DNA from: Fundicoccus ignavus
GTDB taxonomy: Bacteria; Bacillota; Bacilli; Lactobacillales; Aerococcaceae
Reading direction: 5' to 3'
Length of the DNA stretch: 62,015 nt
NCBI RefSeq assembly: GCF_009659375.1
Contig: NZ_WJQT01000016.1
Span: forward strand, 1-62,015
Below, piece by piece: positions 41,181 to 50,730 of this stretch. Within the stretch, counting starts at the first letter, position 1; every line of letters starts with the position of its first letter. The notes beneath the pieces were generated by a model. It saw nothing but the letters and a program-made list of their open reading frames with translations, did not search any database and was not told where the DNA came from. The position numbers were made by a program, and so were the translations under genes.

Positions 41181-42032
41181 TTACATTTTGAACAATCTTT
41201 GGAACCAGTTTTTGCCTTCATAAGGATTTTGATTGCTTACTTTTACTTCTTCAGTATTAGAAGATATTTCAGAAACTGCTTTGTTTGTTTCTTCAACTAA
41301 AGCTTTCAGCTCAGTTTCATCTTCCACGCCAAGTGTCTCTAATAACTTTTGGTGTTTTTGTTCTGCAACCAAAGCTAGTTGTTGTTGTTGATCTAACAAC
41401 TTGTGTAAGGTAGAAATTTGAGAGTTTTTTTCTTCTAACTCGCCAATCAACGTTTGTCTCTCTTCAGATTCTATTTTTTTCTGTGACTCCAAATGGTCTT
41501 TTACAACCTGCTGAATAAAGTCTTTGACAGTTACTGATTTCTCGTGACTTGCAACTTCAATTGAGTTCCTTTCATCATCCATATCATCATCATCTTTTAC
41601 ATTTGACAGTGTAGATTTTACATTTGTCACTATTTCAGTTTTGTCATTTGAATCTGCGTTTGTCAGTTCTTTTTCAAGACTTGACTCGACTTTCTCATTA
41701 GTTTTCTCTTCATTTTTGGTCGTGTTAAATTCTTTATTTTCTTTCGATTCAGTGAGATTTTTTTTCTCAACTTCTTCGATTTTAATATTAGAATCTAAAG
41801 ATTCTTCAATTTCTATTTCTGATTTTTTTTCATTTTTATTTGAAGTTTTTTCTTTTAATGTATCCGTCATATAACTTTTTAAAATGTCCTGCTGCTCAGG
41901 AGTAAAAACTAATGTGTTATCATCATCATAAGTTTTACTATTCTTGGGTAATTTTTTTGCATGATAATAAATTAGTTGTCGAGTGACTCCTAATTCATCT
42001 GCAAGTTGTTGGGCTGTTAAATTTTTACTCAT
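41181..42032 (-). CDS. RocS-like / DUF536 chromosome-segregation candidate
   Basis: 283 residues. An N-terminal HTH (TAQQLADELGVTRQLIYYHAKKLP, residues 6-30), then a low-complexity acidic Lys/Glu linker (about 58-165), a coiled coil with the DUF536 hallmark LHKLLDQQQQLALVAEQKHQ (about 210-235) and a short amphipathic C-terminus (NWFQRLFKM). Streptococcal RocS has the same plan of HTH, coiled coil with LDQQQQL and terminal amphipathic helix that binds membrane, but with a much shorter linker. RocS acts with ParB in chromosome segregation. DUF536 also occurs next to plasmid rep genes. It lies 46 bp behind dnaB, 4-5 kb from two parS sites. Role inferred. Confidence 0.75.
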   Translation of the reverse strand: MSKNLTAQQLADELGVTRQLIYYHAKKLPKNSKTYDDDNTLVFTPEQQDILKSYMTDTLKEKTSNKNEKKSEIEIEESLDSNIKIEEVEKKNLTESKENKEFNTTKNEEKTNEKVESSLEKELTNADSNDKTEIVTNVKSTLSNVKDDDDMDDERNSIEVASHEKSVTVKDFIQQVVKDHLESQKKIESEERQTLIGELEEKNSQISTLHKLLDQQQQLALVAEQKHQKLLETLGVEDETELKALVEETNKAVSEISSNTEEVKVSNQNPYEGKNWFQRLFKM

Positions 42033-42078
42033 ATAGGCTACCTCATTTATATCAATTATTTCATTAAACGGTTATATA

Positions 42079-43452
42079 TTACATAGGTGGTGTAGGCGCA
42101 TAAGATAAGCTAGAAAACTTGTTATATTCTTTCTTAAACAACAGTTTTACAGTATCACGAGCACCACTACGGTTCTTCGCTAGGATAACTTCTACTGTAT
42201 TGTCTGGTAAATCATCCTCGTTACCTTCTTCTTCTTCACCTTCCTGTTGGTGATAATCCTCACGGTATAAGAAGGCTACAATATCAGCATCCTGCTCGAT
42301 TGATCCAGATTCACGAATATCACTCAAGATAGGTCTCTTATTTTGACGTTGTTCTAATCCACGCGATAGTTGTGATAAGGCAATAATTGGACACTCCAAT
42401 TCTTTTGCTAGCATTTTTAGTTGACGTGAAATTTCAGAAACTTCTTGTTGTCGGTTTTCTTTACCATTACCTTCAATTAACTGTAGATAGTCAATTACAA
42501 TTAAACCTAAATCATCGTTTTCTTGCTTTAAACGTCGACATTTAGCTCGAATTTCTGAAACTTTTATTCCTGCTGAATCATCGATAAAAATCGGTGCATC
42601 TTTTAGTGTATCAGTAGCAACAGTAAAACTTTTCCATTCTTCTTCAGTTAATTGACCAGTTTTTAAGTTAGAGGCATGTATATTACCTTCTGCACAAATC
42701 ATACGGAAGACTAAGTCAACGGCACCCATCTCTAACGAGAACACAATGACAGGTACTTTAGATTTTGTACCAACATTTTGTGCAATATTTAATGCAAATG
42801 CAGTTTTACCAACAGAGGGTCTCGCTGCCAGTATAATTAATTGATCTGGTTGGAAACCACTCGTCATTCTGTCCAGATCAATGTAACCTGTAGGCAAGCC
42901 AACTATTTCCCTTTTTTCTTCTGACAATTTTACAACTTTCTCAAACGCTTCTGCGACAACTTCTTTCATTTCACGTGGTTTGTTACTTTGACTACTTTCT
43001 CCAATCGAAAGAATCAATTTCTCGCTTCGATCAATGATATTCTCAACATCATCACCTTCAGCATAAGCATCCGCTATAATTGTGCGTGATGCTGAAATTA
43101 ACTGTCTAAGCGTCGATTTTTCTTTTACAATCGTTGCATACTGTTCTATATTCGCTGATGTCGGAGTATAGCTTGCTAAATCAATAATATAATCTTGTCC
43201 ACCGACGTTTTCTAGCTCATCGTAAGAATCCAATTGGTTAATTAAAGTAACAGGATCGATTACGCCATTTTTATCAAAGACTTTATTCATCGCATCGAAT
43301 ATAACTTGATGTGACTTCTTGTAAAAATCATCGTCCTGTAAAATAGATTGTACAGACCCCATCTTCATTGAATCAATGAGTAAGGCACCAATCACTGATT
43401 TCTCTGCTTCTATACTGAAAGGTAACGCTTGTTCTATATGTTTTACTTCCAA
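42079..43452 (-). CDS. dnaB: Replicative DNA helicase DnaB (DnaC in B. subtilis)
   Basis: 457-residue hexameric helicase. N-terminal domain (LPFSIEAEKSVIGALL) and RecA-like domain with Walker A ARPSVGKTAFALN and Walker B LIVIDYLQLIEG. Start is TTG at 43450-43452, five bases after GAGGAG. Follows rplI after a terminator. Confidence 0.96.
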   Translation of the reverse strand: MEVKHIEQALPFSIEAEKSVIGALLIDSMKMGSVQSILQDDDFYKKSHQVIFDAMNKVFDKNGVIDPVTLINQLDSYDELENVGGQDYIIDLASYTPTSANIEQYATIVKEKSTLRQLISASRTIIADAYAEGDDVENIIDRSEKLILSIGESSQSNKPREMKEVVAEAFEKVVKLSEEKREIVGLPTGYIDLDRMTSGFQPDQLIILAARPSVGKTAFALNIAQNVGTKSKVPVIVFSLEMGAVDLVFRMICAEGNIHASNLKTGQLTEEEWKSFTVATDTLKDAPIFIDDSAGIKVSEIRAKCRRLKQENDDLGLIVIDYLQLIEGNGKENRQQEVSEISRQLKMLAKELECPIIALSQLSRGLEQRQNKRPILSDIRESGSIEQDADIVAFLYREDYHQQEGEEEEGNEDDLPDNTVEVILAKNRSGARDTVKLLFKKEYNKFSSLSYAPTPPM

Positions 43453-43563
43453 TGATGCTCCTCACTTTCTTTTACATTACTATACATAAAGCAGTGTCAA
43501 ATCTTTATGTCACATCTTACATTATACATCATTTCATTTCATTTGTCTGATTTGTTTGTCACT

Positions 43564-43608
43564 GTAAAACAAAACAAATGCTAACATACCGATAAATGTT
43601 AGCATTTG
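43564..43608 (-). terminator. gdpP-rplI terminator
   Basis: Perfect 13-pair stem CAAATGCTAACAT / ATGTTAGCATTTG followed by TTTTGTTTT on the minus strand. Confidence 0.9.
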
Positions 43609-43623
43609 CATATAATATTTTAA

Positions 43624-44076
43624 CTATCCAGATATAACACTGATATTAATTACTGCTGTAACTTCAGCATGCAGTTTCACTTCAACTTTATGGAAGCCTA
43701 ATGAAGATAGATTATTCTCTAATTGAATTTTACGACGGTCAACTTTTATCTTGTACTGCTTGTTCAATTCTTCAGCAATTTGCTTAGATGGAATTGTTCC
43801 AAATAATCGTCCATCTTCACCAGTTTTAGCTTTAATTTTAACTACTGTCTTCTCATCTTCAATTGATTTTTTTACTTCTTTAGCTTCGGCTAATTCTTCT
43901 TCAGCAATTTTTTGTTTAGCTTTTTGTTCAGCATTTAATTGACTCATTGCTGATCCATCTGCTAACTTAGCTAAGTTGTTTTTAATCAAAAAGTTACGAC
44001 CATAACCGTCGCTTACTTCGATTACTTCACCTTTTTTACCTTGTTTTTTTACATCTTTAAGTAGTATGACTTTCAT
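43624..44076 (-). CDS. rplI: Ribosomal protein L9
   Basis: 150 residues: N-terminal rRNA-binding domain ([29 protein letters not shown]), long connecting helix, C-terminal domain. It overlaps the end of gdpP by 20 bases, so the two are translationally linked, as in other Bacillota. Confidence 0.97.
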   Translation of the reverse strand: MKVILLKDVKKQGKKGEVIEVSDGYGRNFLIKNNLAKLADGSAMSQLNAEQKAKQKIAEEELAEAKEVKKSIEDEKTVVKIKAKTGEDGRLFGTIPSKQIAEELNKQYKIKVDRRKIQLENNLSSLGFHKVEVKLHAEVTAVINISVISG

Positions 44077-46084
44077 TCAAATTCCTCCCTGTATCTATAT
44101 CTAATTTACTTAATAACAATTCATATGCCTCCTCAATTGTTTTATCTTTTAATTGAACAGCAGCATTTGAAAGGTGACCTCCGCCACCAAGTTTTTCCAT
44201 TATGATTTGAACATTAATTGTCCCTAAACTTCTTGCACTGATTCCTACTTTCTCATCAGAGCGTTTATAAATCACAAATGAAGCTTCAACATCCTTTAAG
44301 CCTAACATTTCATCTGCAGATTGTGCAGCCGTAATTGTATCGTATACTATTTCTTCTTCACCACATGACACAACATATCCTTCTGAAAGATAGACGCTCT
44401 TTTCAATCAAATGATTACGACGTTTGACTGTCTCTAAATCTTCTTTTAGCATTCGGTTAATTTGAGCTGTATCAGCACCTCTTGATTTAAGGTAACTCGC
44501 AGCATCAAATGTACGCGAACCGGTTCTTAATGAAAAGTTATTGGTATCGACAATAATACCAGCTAACATCGCAGTAGCTTCAAATTTATTTAAAGCTTCA
44601 AGATTCGAGCCTGTATACATAAAGAATTCCGTTACTAGTTCAGATGTTGACGAGGCATAAGGTTCGATATAGGTTAACACTGTTTGCTTAGGGAATTCCT
44701 CGCTACGTCTGTGATGGTCAATAATTACAGTATCATGTCCATCTATTAGCGCTTCAGCTTCACTCAAACTAGGTTTGTGATGATCAACTAGCACGATGAG
44801 TGTATTGTCTGTTCGTATTTCCAATGCTGTTTGTTCATTAACAAACATTAGATGCTTTTCATTTTTGATTTGAGGCATTTCAAGTAATTGAACAATATCG
44901 TGATTAAATTCTTCTTCATTGACAATAATTCGACACTCTTTGCCCAGAAGTTTTACGATTCTATATAAGCCTATAGCGGAACCTATAGAGTCCATATCTG
45001 GATATTTATGACCGCTTATAATTACTTTTTCAGCTTGCTCAATTGAGTTGACTAGTGCTTGAAAAACAAGTTTAGATCTTATATTGGTTCGTTTCTCTGT
45101 TGGATTTGTTTTGCCACCATAGAAACGAGCTTTACCATCTTGAGAACGAACAACAATTTGATCGCCACCGCGTCCTAACGCTAAATCTAAATTCAACTGA
45201 GCTTGTTCTGCTAAATCATTTAATTGATAACGCTCAATTTGAGAATATGCAATCCCTAAACTGATTGAAATGGGAATGTTCTTTAAATGATTTTTCTCTC
45301 GAATCGCTTCGAATGTCTTAAACTTTTCATTTTCAAGTTCATCCAGTATTAATTTATTGAATAATAATAAGAATTTTTCTTCATCTAATCGTTTTAAGTA
45401 TATATGGTGTTGGTTAGTCCAATTATTTAAGTCATTAAGTAGTTCAGAATCAAATTTTGCTGCTTGATTATCATCCATTGATTGAATTAATTCATCATAG
45501 TCATCTAGGAATAGATAACCGAATACAACTTGATCAAACTGTTTGTCTTCTCTAATTTTATTTTCCTCAGTCGTATCTAACAAATAGATAGCCCGTCGAT
45601 TCGGTTGATGCATCAACTTATAGAAACTCTTTTCTAATCTAATAGTGACCCATTCTTGAGAAGAATCTAGCTTTAAAGCTTCTACAAACTCTTCATCTAA
45701 TGACATTATTGATTTACCTAAGATATCCTTGGCATCAAATACTTGATGAAGAGCAGGGTTAATCCAATTTATTCTTTGATTCGTATCGTAGATAATCACT
45801 GCGATTGGTGACTTATATAATGAGTCCTCTTCAGCTATTTTCGCTAGGTTTGAAAGACGATTAGCAACCATACTAAAGTCTTTGAAGAAGTTATTAAAGT
45901 TAAATAGCCCAAAGATAACTATTGCAGCCAGAAGTAATAGCAATAACATACCTATCTGCCATTTTAAGACAATAGCAATCAATGTAATGATTAAATAAGC
46001 AAAAGCTAAACTATATAACTGCCAACTAATCTCTAGTGAGTTAAATACCTCAAAGAACTTTTGTATTTTCTCTTTTGTTATCAC
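44057..46084 (-). CDS. gdpP: Cyclic-di-AMP phosphodiesterase GdpP
   Basis: 675 residues: two membrane helices (about 20-60), a PAS domain, a degenerate GGDEF domain (about 170-310) and a DHH/DHHA1 phosphodiesterase ([38 protein letters not shown]). It degrades c-di-AMP and so affects potassium, turgor and beta-lactam tolerance in relatives. The start is GTG at 46082-46084 after AGAGGTGG; the ATG one base ahead leads to an immediate stop. Confidence 0.95.
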   Translation of the reverse strand: MITKEKIQKFFEVFNSLEISWQLYSLAFAYLIITLIAIVLKWQIGMLLLLLLAAIVIFGLFNFNNFFKDFSMVANRLSNLAKIAEEDSLYKSPIAVIIYDTNQRINWINPALHQVFDAKDILGKSIMSLDEEFVEALKLDSSQEWVTIRLEKSFYKLMHQPNRRAIYLLDTTEENKIREDKQFDQVVFGYLFLDDYDELIQSMDDNQAAKFDSELLNDLNNWTNQHHIYLKRLDEEKFLLLFNKLILDELENEKFKTFEAIREKNHLKNIPISISLGIAYSQIERYQLNDLAEQAQLNLDLALGRGGDQIVVRSQDGKARFYGGKTNPTEKRTNIRSKLVFQALVNSIEQAEKVIISGHKYPDMDSIGSAIGLYRIVKLLGKECRIIVNEEEFNHDIVQLLEMPQIKNEKHLMFVNEQTALEIRTDNTLIVLVDHHKPSLSEAEALIDGHDTVIIDHHRRSEEFPKQTVLTYIEPYASSTSELVTEFFMYTGSNLEALNKFEATAMLAGIIVDTNNFSLRTGSRTFDAASYLKSRGADTAQINRMLKEDLETVKRRNHLIEKSVYLSEGYVVSCGEEEIVYDTITAAQSADEMLGLKDVEASFVIYKRSDEKVGISARSLGTINVQIIMEKLGGGGHLSNAAVQLKDKTIEEAYELLLSKLDIDTGRNLNESHTT

Positions 46085-46588
46085 ATTCCACCTCTTTACT
46101 GGATTTACCTTTTATTTTACCACAAAGCAATGGTTAATTCTATTCTATTACTAGAGAGTGTTTCACGTGAAACATTCTAATCTGAAACTTTATCTTTCCT
46201 ATTAAGATTATAGGATTATTAGTATCACTATTTAAGTATACTAATTCAAAGGCGTTACATAATCTACACCCTTTACAATCATAAATTCCGTTTAAGTAAT
46301 CTATTCTGTATTTCAAAAAAACTTGTCTAGTGATTTGAATTTCTTTATAGATTTCTTTATACTCTAAATTTTATAATTGAACTACCAGACATAGCTCATT
46401 TAAATGTTTTGCCATAGAGGTATAAAAGGCAGTCAGTCTTTCGTTCAAGCTTGTAATTAAATTTCTAAAGTGTAATTATCTAACAAATTGAACGTATAAT
46501 CCGAATAATGTTGATGATTTAAATGAGGCTACTTCCTTATTAAAACTTTAGCTGCTAAATTTACTCTAAACTAATAGTTCCTTAAAAT
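46085..46588. other. Long AT-rich intergenic region between gdpP and rpsR
   Basis: 500 bp without a supported ORF. It contains a parS site at 46159-46174 and an extended -10 (TGGTAAAAT, minus strand, near 46119) for gdpP. A short stretch near 46285 (AAATTCCGTTTA) matches the left end of the repeat family but too briefly to call. Nothing else recognised. Confidence 0.5.
46159..46174. promoter_or_regulatory. parS centromere-like site 1
   Basis: TGTTTCACGTGAAACA, a perfect 16-bp palindrome identical to the consensus parS bound by ParB/Spo0J. It lies in the gdpP leader region, about 14.5 kb from oriC. Confidence 0.93.
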
Positions 46589-46622
46589 AAAAAAGAGAAC
46601 CAACCTAAATGGCTGATTCTCT
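46589..46622 (-). terminator. rpsF-ssb-rpsR terminator
   Basis: AGAGAATCAGCC / GGTTGGTTCTCT with G-U pairs, then TTTTTTATTTT on the minus strand. Confidence 0.9.
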
Positions 46623-46631
46623 GATCAAAAA

Positions 46632-46865
46632 TTACTCTGCTACTGTAAATGGTAGTAAAGCCATAATTCTTGAACGTTTAATAGTTGCTGTTAATGTACG
46701 TTGGTGTTTCGCACATGTACCTGTTACACGACGTGGTAAGATTTTACCCTTTTCAGAAATAAATCTTGATAATAATGCTGTGTCTTTGTAATCAGGATGG
46801 TCAATATGGTTTGCACAGAAGTGACATACTTTTTTTCTACGTCTTCCACCGCGGCGTTGTGCCAT
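46632..46865 (-). CDS. rpsR: Ribosomal protein S18
   Basis: 77 residues ([24 protein letters not shown]-like [29 protein letters not shown]). Last of rpsF-ssb-rpsR. A CHFC pair near the N-terminus could bind a metal. ATG after GGAGG. Confidence 0.96.
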   Translation of the reverse strand: MAQRRGGRRRKKVCHFCANHIDHPDYKDTALLSRFISEKGKILPRRVTGTCAKHQRTLTATIKRSRIMALLPFTVAE

Positions 46866-46886
46866 AATAATTCCTCCTCTTTTATC

Positions 46887-47444
46887 TTAAAACGGTAAAT
46901 CGTCCTCTGAAATATCAATAGGACGACCATCTTCCATGAATGGGGAAGATGACTGTTGGTTAAAGTCTTGATTAAATGAAAAATTGTTTTGCGGAGCTTT
47001 ACTTTGATTACTTTGTGTATTCTGGAAATTTGATTGGTTTTGGTAAGAATTTTGATTGTTATAATTATTTGAATAACCACCTGATGATGGAGCATTTGAT
47101 TCTCCAGCTGGTCTTTGTTCCGTTACAGAACGTGGTTCCAATAGGTGGAAATTATTTACAACAACTTCAGTTACGTATACACGTTGACCTTGTTGGTTTT
47201 CGTAATTACGTGTCTGAATTCTTCCTTCAATTCCAATTTGAGATCCTTTACGCGTGAAGCTTGCTAAGTTTTCAGCTGCTTTACGCCAGATTACACAGTT
47301 AATAAAGTCTGCTTCACGATCACCTTGTTGGTTAGTAAAACTACGATTGACTGCTATTGTAAACGATCCTACGGCTGTTCCCGAAGAAGTAAATTTTAAA
47401 TCAACTTCTTTTGTTAAACGGCCGACAAGTTGTACCGTATTCAA
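46887..47444 (-). CDS. ssb: Single-stranded DNA-binding protein
   Basis: 185 residues: OB fold ([22 protein letters not shown]..), a long Gln/Asn/Ser-rich linker (about 110-175) and the acidic tip DISEDDLPF that recruits partners. Between rpsF and rpsR; a parS site lies just upstream of its ribosome site. Confidence 0.97.
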   Translation of the reverse strand: MNTVQLVGRLTKEVDLKFTSSGTAVGSFTIAVNRSFTNQQGDREADFINCVIWRKAAENLASFTRKGSQIGIEGRIQTRNYENQQGQRVYVTEVVVNNFHLLEPRSVTEQRPAGESNAPSSGGYSNNYNNQNSYQNQSNFQNTQSNQSKAPQNNFSFNQDFNQQSSSPFMEDGRPIDISEDDLPF

Positions 47445-47464
47445 AAACTATTCCTCCTCCAAAG

Positions 47465-47480
47465 TGTTTCACGTGAAACA
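47465..47480. promoter_or_regulatory. parS centromere-like site 2
   Basis: TGTTTCACGTGAAACA again, perfect, in the 38-bp gap between rpsF and ssb, about 1.3 kb from the first site. ParB loading here would sit inside a highly transcribed ribosomal operon. Confidence 0.93.
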
Positions 47481-47482
47481 AA

Positions 47483-47782
47483 TTATGCTTCGATTTTAAT
47501 AATCATGTGACGTAAAATGTCACGGTTGATTAGGGCTAAACGATCAAATTCATTGATTCCTTTAGCGTCTGAAGCAACGATGTTAATTAGGTGGTAAATA
47601 CCTTCTTTATAATCGTTAATTTCATATGCTAAACGTTTTTTCGCCCAGTCTTTTGATTCAACAATTTCAGTACCGTTTGAAGTTAAAATACCATCAAAAC
47701 GTTCAATTAATTCTTTCTTAGCATCTTCACCTAAATCAGGACGAATGATGTATAAGATTTCGTATTTTGTTGATTGGCTCAT
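47483..47782 (-). CDS. rpsF: Ribosomal protein S6
   Basis: 99 residues ([24 protein letters not shown]). ATG at 47780-47782, seven bases after AGGAGGT; a GTG nine bases earlier overlaps the ribosome site. S6 pairs with S18 encoded two genes on. Confidence 0.96.
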   Translation of the reverse strand: MSQSTKYEILYIIRPDLGEDAKKELIERFDGILTSNGTEIVESKDWAKKRLAYEINDYKEGIYHLINIVASDAKGINEFDRLALINRDILRHMIIKIEA

Positions 47783-47796
47783 TGACTGCACCTCCT

Positions 47797-47830
47797 TTTG
47801 GTCTAATGGCTCCGAAGAGCAAGGAGAAAA
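47797..47830 (-). promoter_or_regulatory. rpsF leader hairpin (possible S6:S18 control)
   Basis: On the minus strand CTCCTTGCTCTTCGGAGCC.. with GCTC/GAGC hairpin and outer CTCCTT/AAGGAG pairing that would cover the ribosome site. S6:S18 autoregulatory leaders are known; the match here is by position and shape only. Confidence 0.4.
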
Positions 47831-47863
47831 AAGCTATATATAGCTAATTACTCACATCTAAGA

Positions 47864-47892
47864 ATTATACTACTTTTGACTTTTAAATACAA
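47864..47892 (-). promoter_or_regulatory. rpsF-ssb-rpsR promoter
   Basis: TTGTAT (47887-47892), a 17-base spacer and TATAAT (47864-47869) on the minus strand. Confidence 0.78.
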
Positions 47893-47955
47893 GTCTTTTA
47901 ATATTTTCTTATAACATTCAATCATGAGCCAGTTTAAGGGGAAAAAATAAAAAAT

Positions 47956-48228
47956 CTCGGATAAATCCGAGCCCTTTAAATTCTGTTTAGCAATTTTAAA
48001 TTGATTATATCGCTTAACTTTTGTTGGAATACTCAACGTAGCTCAACGACTTGTTTTACAAAGCGATACAAAGGGCAATCTCTGAATATGAGCAAGCGAA
48101 GTAGACAGAGCAAAGCCGATTGATCTTTTAAATCCCTCACAACCATGAGGCTTTGAAAGCGACCACCGCCTTGGAAAACAATAAGCTGAACATAGCACAA
48201 AGCTTGGCAAATAAGCATAAAACTTAAG
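47956..48228 (+). repeat. Structured intergenic repeat, copy D (complete)
   Basis: Full-length copy: end hairpin CTCGGA/TCCGAG, left flank (TTTAAATTCTGTTTAGC; CTTTTGTTGGAATACTC), outer stem TTGTTTT with AAAACAA, shortened inner hairpins (CAATC/GATTG; CCTCA/TGAGG), the invariant block GAAAGCGACCACCGCCTTGG and the right tail to AACTTAAG. Read on the minus strand its end hairpin is followed by ATTTTTTATTTTTTC, a good intrinsic terminator (47942-47971). It lies between the nitroreductase terminator and the rpsF promoter. Confidence 0.85.
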
Positions 48229-48232
48229 TTAT

Positions 48233-48266
48233 AAAAAAAGCTTATTATCCAAACAAGATAATAAGC
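48233..48266 (-). terminator. Nitroreductase terminator
   Basis: GCTTATTAT / ATAATAAGC, 9-base loop, then seven T on the minus strand. Confidence 0.88.
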
Positions 48267-48274
48267 CCTTTATA

Positions 48275-48874
48275 TTATTCTGAAATTACTTGTACTTGAA
48301 CAGTTGGATCGATATGTTCTTTCTCTCCAGCGGCTTGTTCAACTGAACCAAATGGCATTTGTGCGATTAATTCATATGAAGCTGGTAAATTGAACATTTC
48401 ACGAATTGCTTTATCAAAGCCTTGTTCGTAGCCAATGTTAAAGTGTTGTAATGAAGCTCCTAAGTCCATTTCTGCTAATGCTAACCAAATAGCAAATTGA
48501 GAGTTTGCGTTATTGTTTTGTTTATAAGCTTCAGCACGCTCACCTTTAGCTGGCATTTGGTTTACAGCATCACGGTCTTCGAAGAATAAAACTGTTCCCA
48601 TCGCTTCTTTAGCACCCACCATAATTGGAGACATAAAGTTCCACATTGCTTCGTTTAATACTTCTTTTTGAACATCATAAATTAAATTCCATAATTTAGT
48701 ATTTGCTTCACCTGTTAAAACCACTAAACGAGTTGTTTGACTGTTATTAGCTGTTGGAACTGTTTGTTGTACTTCACGTAGACGTGCTACGATTTCATCT
48801 GTACTTAATTCACTGTTCTTACCTAAAGCATAAATTGAGCGGCGTTTTAATAATACATCTTTAAATTCTGACAT
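48275..48874 (-). CDS. FMN nitroreductase family protein (CinD/Hbn1-like)
   Basis: 199-residue flavin reductase (FKDVLLKRRSIYALGKN; PTANNSQTTRLVVLTG; ASLQHFNIGYEQ). It belongs to the branch that includes lactococcal CinD and fungal Frm2/Hbn1, which reduce nitroaromatics or quinones. Monocistronic. ATG after AAGGAGAG. Substrate unknown. Confidence 0.88.
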   Translation of the reverse strand: MSEFKDVLLKRRSIYALGKNSELSTDEIVARLREVQQTVPTANNSQTTRLVVLTGEANTKLWNLIYDVQKEVLNEAMWNFMSPIMVGAKEAMGTVLFFEDRDAVNQMPAKGERAEAYKQNNNANSQFAIWLALAEMDLGASLQHFNIGYEQGFDKAIREMFNLPASYELIAQMPFGSVEQAAGEKEHIDPTVQVQVISE

Positions 48875-48976
48875 GAATAATATCTCTCCTTGACGTTTAT
48901 AATTTATCTTACATCATTATTATAACACCCACTTGAATATAATCAAGAATATTCGAACGTGAGATAAAATTAAATA

Positions 48977-49014
48977 ATAAAAAAGCTTAAAGCTCATATT
49001 TTAAGCTTTAAGCT
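48977..49014 (-). terminator. ABC-2 operon terminator
   Basis: AGCTTAAAGCT / AGCTTTAAGCT with a 9-base loop, then TTTTTTATT on the minus strand. Confidence 0.88.
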
Positions 49015-49048
49015 GTGTATCATTTCATTCATTTATTTGATAAGAAAT

Positions 49049-49756
49049 TTAACGTTTATCGTCTTTAGAACGCTTTTTAAACGTCCAGAATACGATAATA
49101 AATACTAAAATTACCCAAACTAACAGAATCATTAACGGTTTGAAAGGCGGTTGACCTTCCTCAATAAAGAATACTTGGTAAATTGGTAAGTAATTAAACA
49201 CTTTTCTCACAATTGAATTGGGATCAGTCACAATAAATTCGACATATTGAGACATGCCAAAGATAAACATAATCGGCATTGAATAAACAGCTGTTGTTGC
49301 AACGCTTTTTACACTCAATCCAACGGCAATACCCAAGCCTAAAAAGAATAACAATAACAAAATAAGTGCGATAATTCCCATAAAACTCCAACTTGTTATG
49401 GCATCACAAATAGCCAAAGAAATTCCTAGAGAAATCAATGTCATTAAAATTGTCACTAAACTTTTCCCAAGAATAATATCTATTAACGAAGCTGGTGATT
49501 GAACTAAACCTCTTAAAGTATCTTTTTCATTTTCTTCCGCCATCATCGTTGCCATGGTGTTATAAGAAATAGCTGAGAAGGTCATGCCTATTAATATGAA
49601 AATTATTTCTAGTGGTAGATCTTCGATTCCGCCTCCAATATTCGTAAACAATAATGCCATAATAATTGGCAGTAAAATCATCGTAAACAATGACATATTG
49701 CGCATAAATTCTTTTAAATCTTTCTCAAAAATTGCCAATACTCGATGTAGTTTCAT
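49049..49756 (-). CDS. ABC-2 type transporter permease
   Basis: 235 residues, six hydrophobic segments, with the ABC-2 coupling motif NEKDTLRGLVQSPAS after the second segment. It starts one base after the ATPase gene stop. A half-size permease that would dimerise. Possibly exports a peptide, lipid or drug; no substrate gene is near. Confidence 0.88.
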   Translation of the reverse strand: MKLHRVLAIFEKDLKEFMRNMSLFTMILLPIIMALLFTNIGGGIEDLPLEIIFILIGMTFSAISYNTMATMMAEENEKDTLRGLVQSPASLIDIILGKSLVTILMTLISLGISLAICDAITSWSFMGIIALILLLLFFLGLGIAVGLSVKSVATTAVYSMPIMFIFGMSQYVEFIVTDPNSIVRKVFNYLPIYQVFFIEEGQPPFKPLMILLVWVILVFIIVFWTFKKRSKDDKR

Positions 49757-49757
49757 A

Positions 49758-50606
49758 TTAAATTAATTCCTTTCCAGTAACATTTTTAAACACTTCGCCT
49801 AAAGAAGGAAAATCTGTATGCATTTCAATTAAGTTCTGATCAAATAAAGCCTCTTGGATTTGATTAAAATTCTCACTAGAGTTTTCAATCGTTTTAATAA
49901 GTCCGGAAGCATATTTAATATGCACAACATTGCGTTTATATTTATTTCTTAAATCCTCTGGTGAACCCGTTTCTTTAATGATACCTCCATGCAGAAATGC
50001 GACATTATCACATAACAGGGTTGCTTCGTCCATATCATGAGTCGTCAATAAAATTGTAGTACCAGACTCTTTCAACTTCAACAACATTTCATGAATACGC
50101 TCACGTGTATTGGGGTCTAAAGCACTTGTTGGCTCATCTAATAACAATAAGGGCGGTGCATGTAAAACAGCTTTACATAACAAAATACGCTGCTTCATAC
50201 CTTTTGACAACTTAGAAACTCGTTTATTTTTTTGGTCCAGTAGGCCAACTGCTTCTAACACTTCATCGACTTTCTCTTTATCAGTATTATAAAGTTTTCG
50301 ATACAACTCTAAATTATCGGCTACAGTTAATCGTTCATATAAAGCGCTTTTGTCAGATAAAATACCTAATTTTTCTAAATATTCAGTACGTCCAAACATT
50401 TCAGATGAATAACCTAACACTTCTAAACTTCCTGACGTCGGATCTAATTCTCCAGTTAATAACTTAATCGTGGTCGTTTTCCCCGATCCACTAGGACCTA
50501 ATAAACCAAATATTTCGCCACTCTTAATTTCGAACTGAATACCTTTTAATGCTTGCTCATGTCCAAAGTTTTTTCTTAATTCTGCAATTTTTACAATTGT
50601 TTTCAT
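49758..50606 (-). CDS. ABC transporter ATP-binding protein
   Basis: 282-residue ATPase: Walker A GPSGSGKTTT, signature LSKGMKQRI, Walker B LLLLDEPTSALDP, H-loop TTHDMDE. Paired with the permease downstream. The upstream regulator carries a similar but P-loop-less domain. Confidence 0.93.
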   Translation of the reverse strand: MKTIVKIAELRKNFGHEQALKGIQFEIKSGEIFGLLGPSGSGKTTTIKLLTGELDPTSGSLEVLGYSSEMFGRTEYLEKLGILSDKSALYERLTVADNLELYRKLYNTDKEKVDEVLEAVGLLDQKNKRVSKLSKGMKQRILLCKAVLHAPPLLLLDEPTSALDPNTRERIHEMLLKLKESGTTILLTTHDMDEATLLCDNVAFLHGGIIKETGSPEDLRNKYKRNVVHIKYASGLIKTIENSSENFNQIQEALFDQNLIEMHTDFPSLGEVFKNVTGKELI

Positions 50607-50646
50607 CTTTGTACCTCCCTTGCTTTCTAACTATAGTTTAATTCAT

Positions 50647-50680
50647 AAAAAAAACCCACCGCAAGCGAATCCAGTGAGTT
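50647..50680 (-). terminator. Terminator or attenuator before the ABC-2 genes
   Basis: ACTCACTG / CGGTGGGT (two G-U pairs) then eight T on the minus strand, between the LytTR gene and the ATPase gene. It may end the regulator transcript or attenuate the operon. Confidence 0.7.
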
Positions 50681-50730
50681 GTAGAGATAGTTAAATGACT
50701 TGTAGTGTAAACTGCCTTAGATAGATTAAA

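Noticed and set aside
46283..46330. Possible fifth repeat fragment (AAATTCCGTTTAAGTAATC)
   Set aside because: Only about a dozen bases match the left end of the family; too short to separate from chance in AT-rich DNA.
48033..48218. 61-residue minus-strand ORF over repeat copy D
   Set aside because: The frame is not kept in copy C, and the sequence is explained by the inverted repeats.
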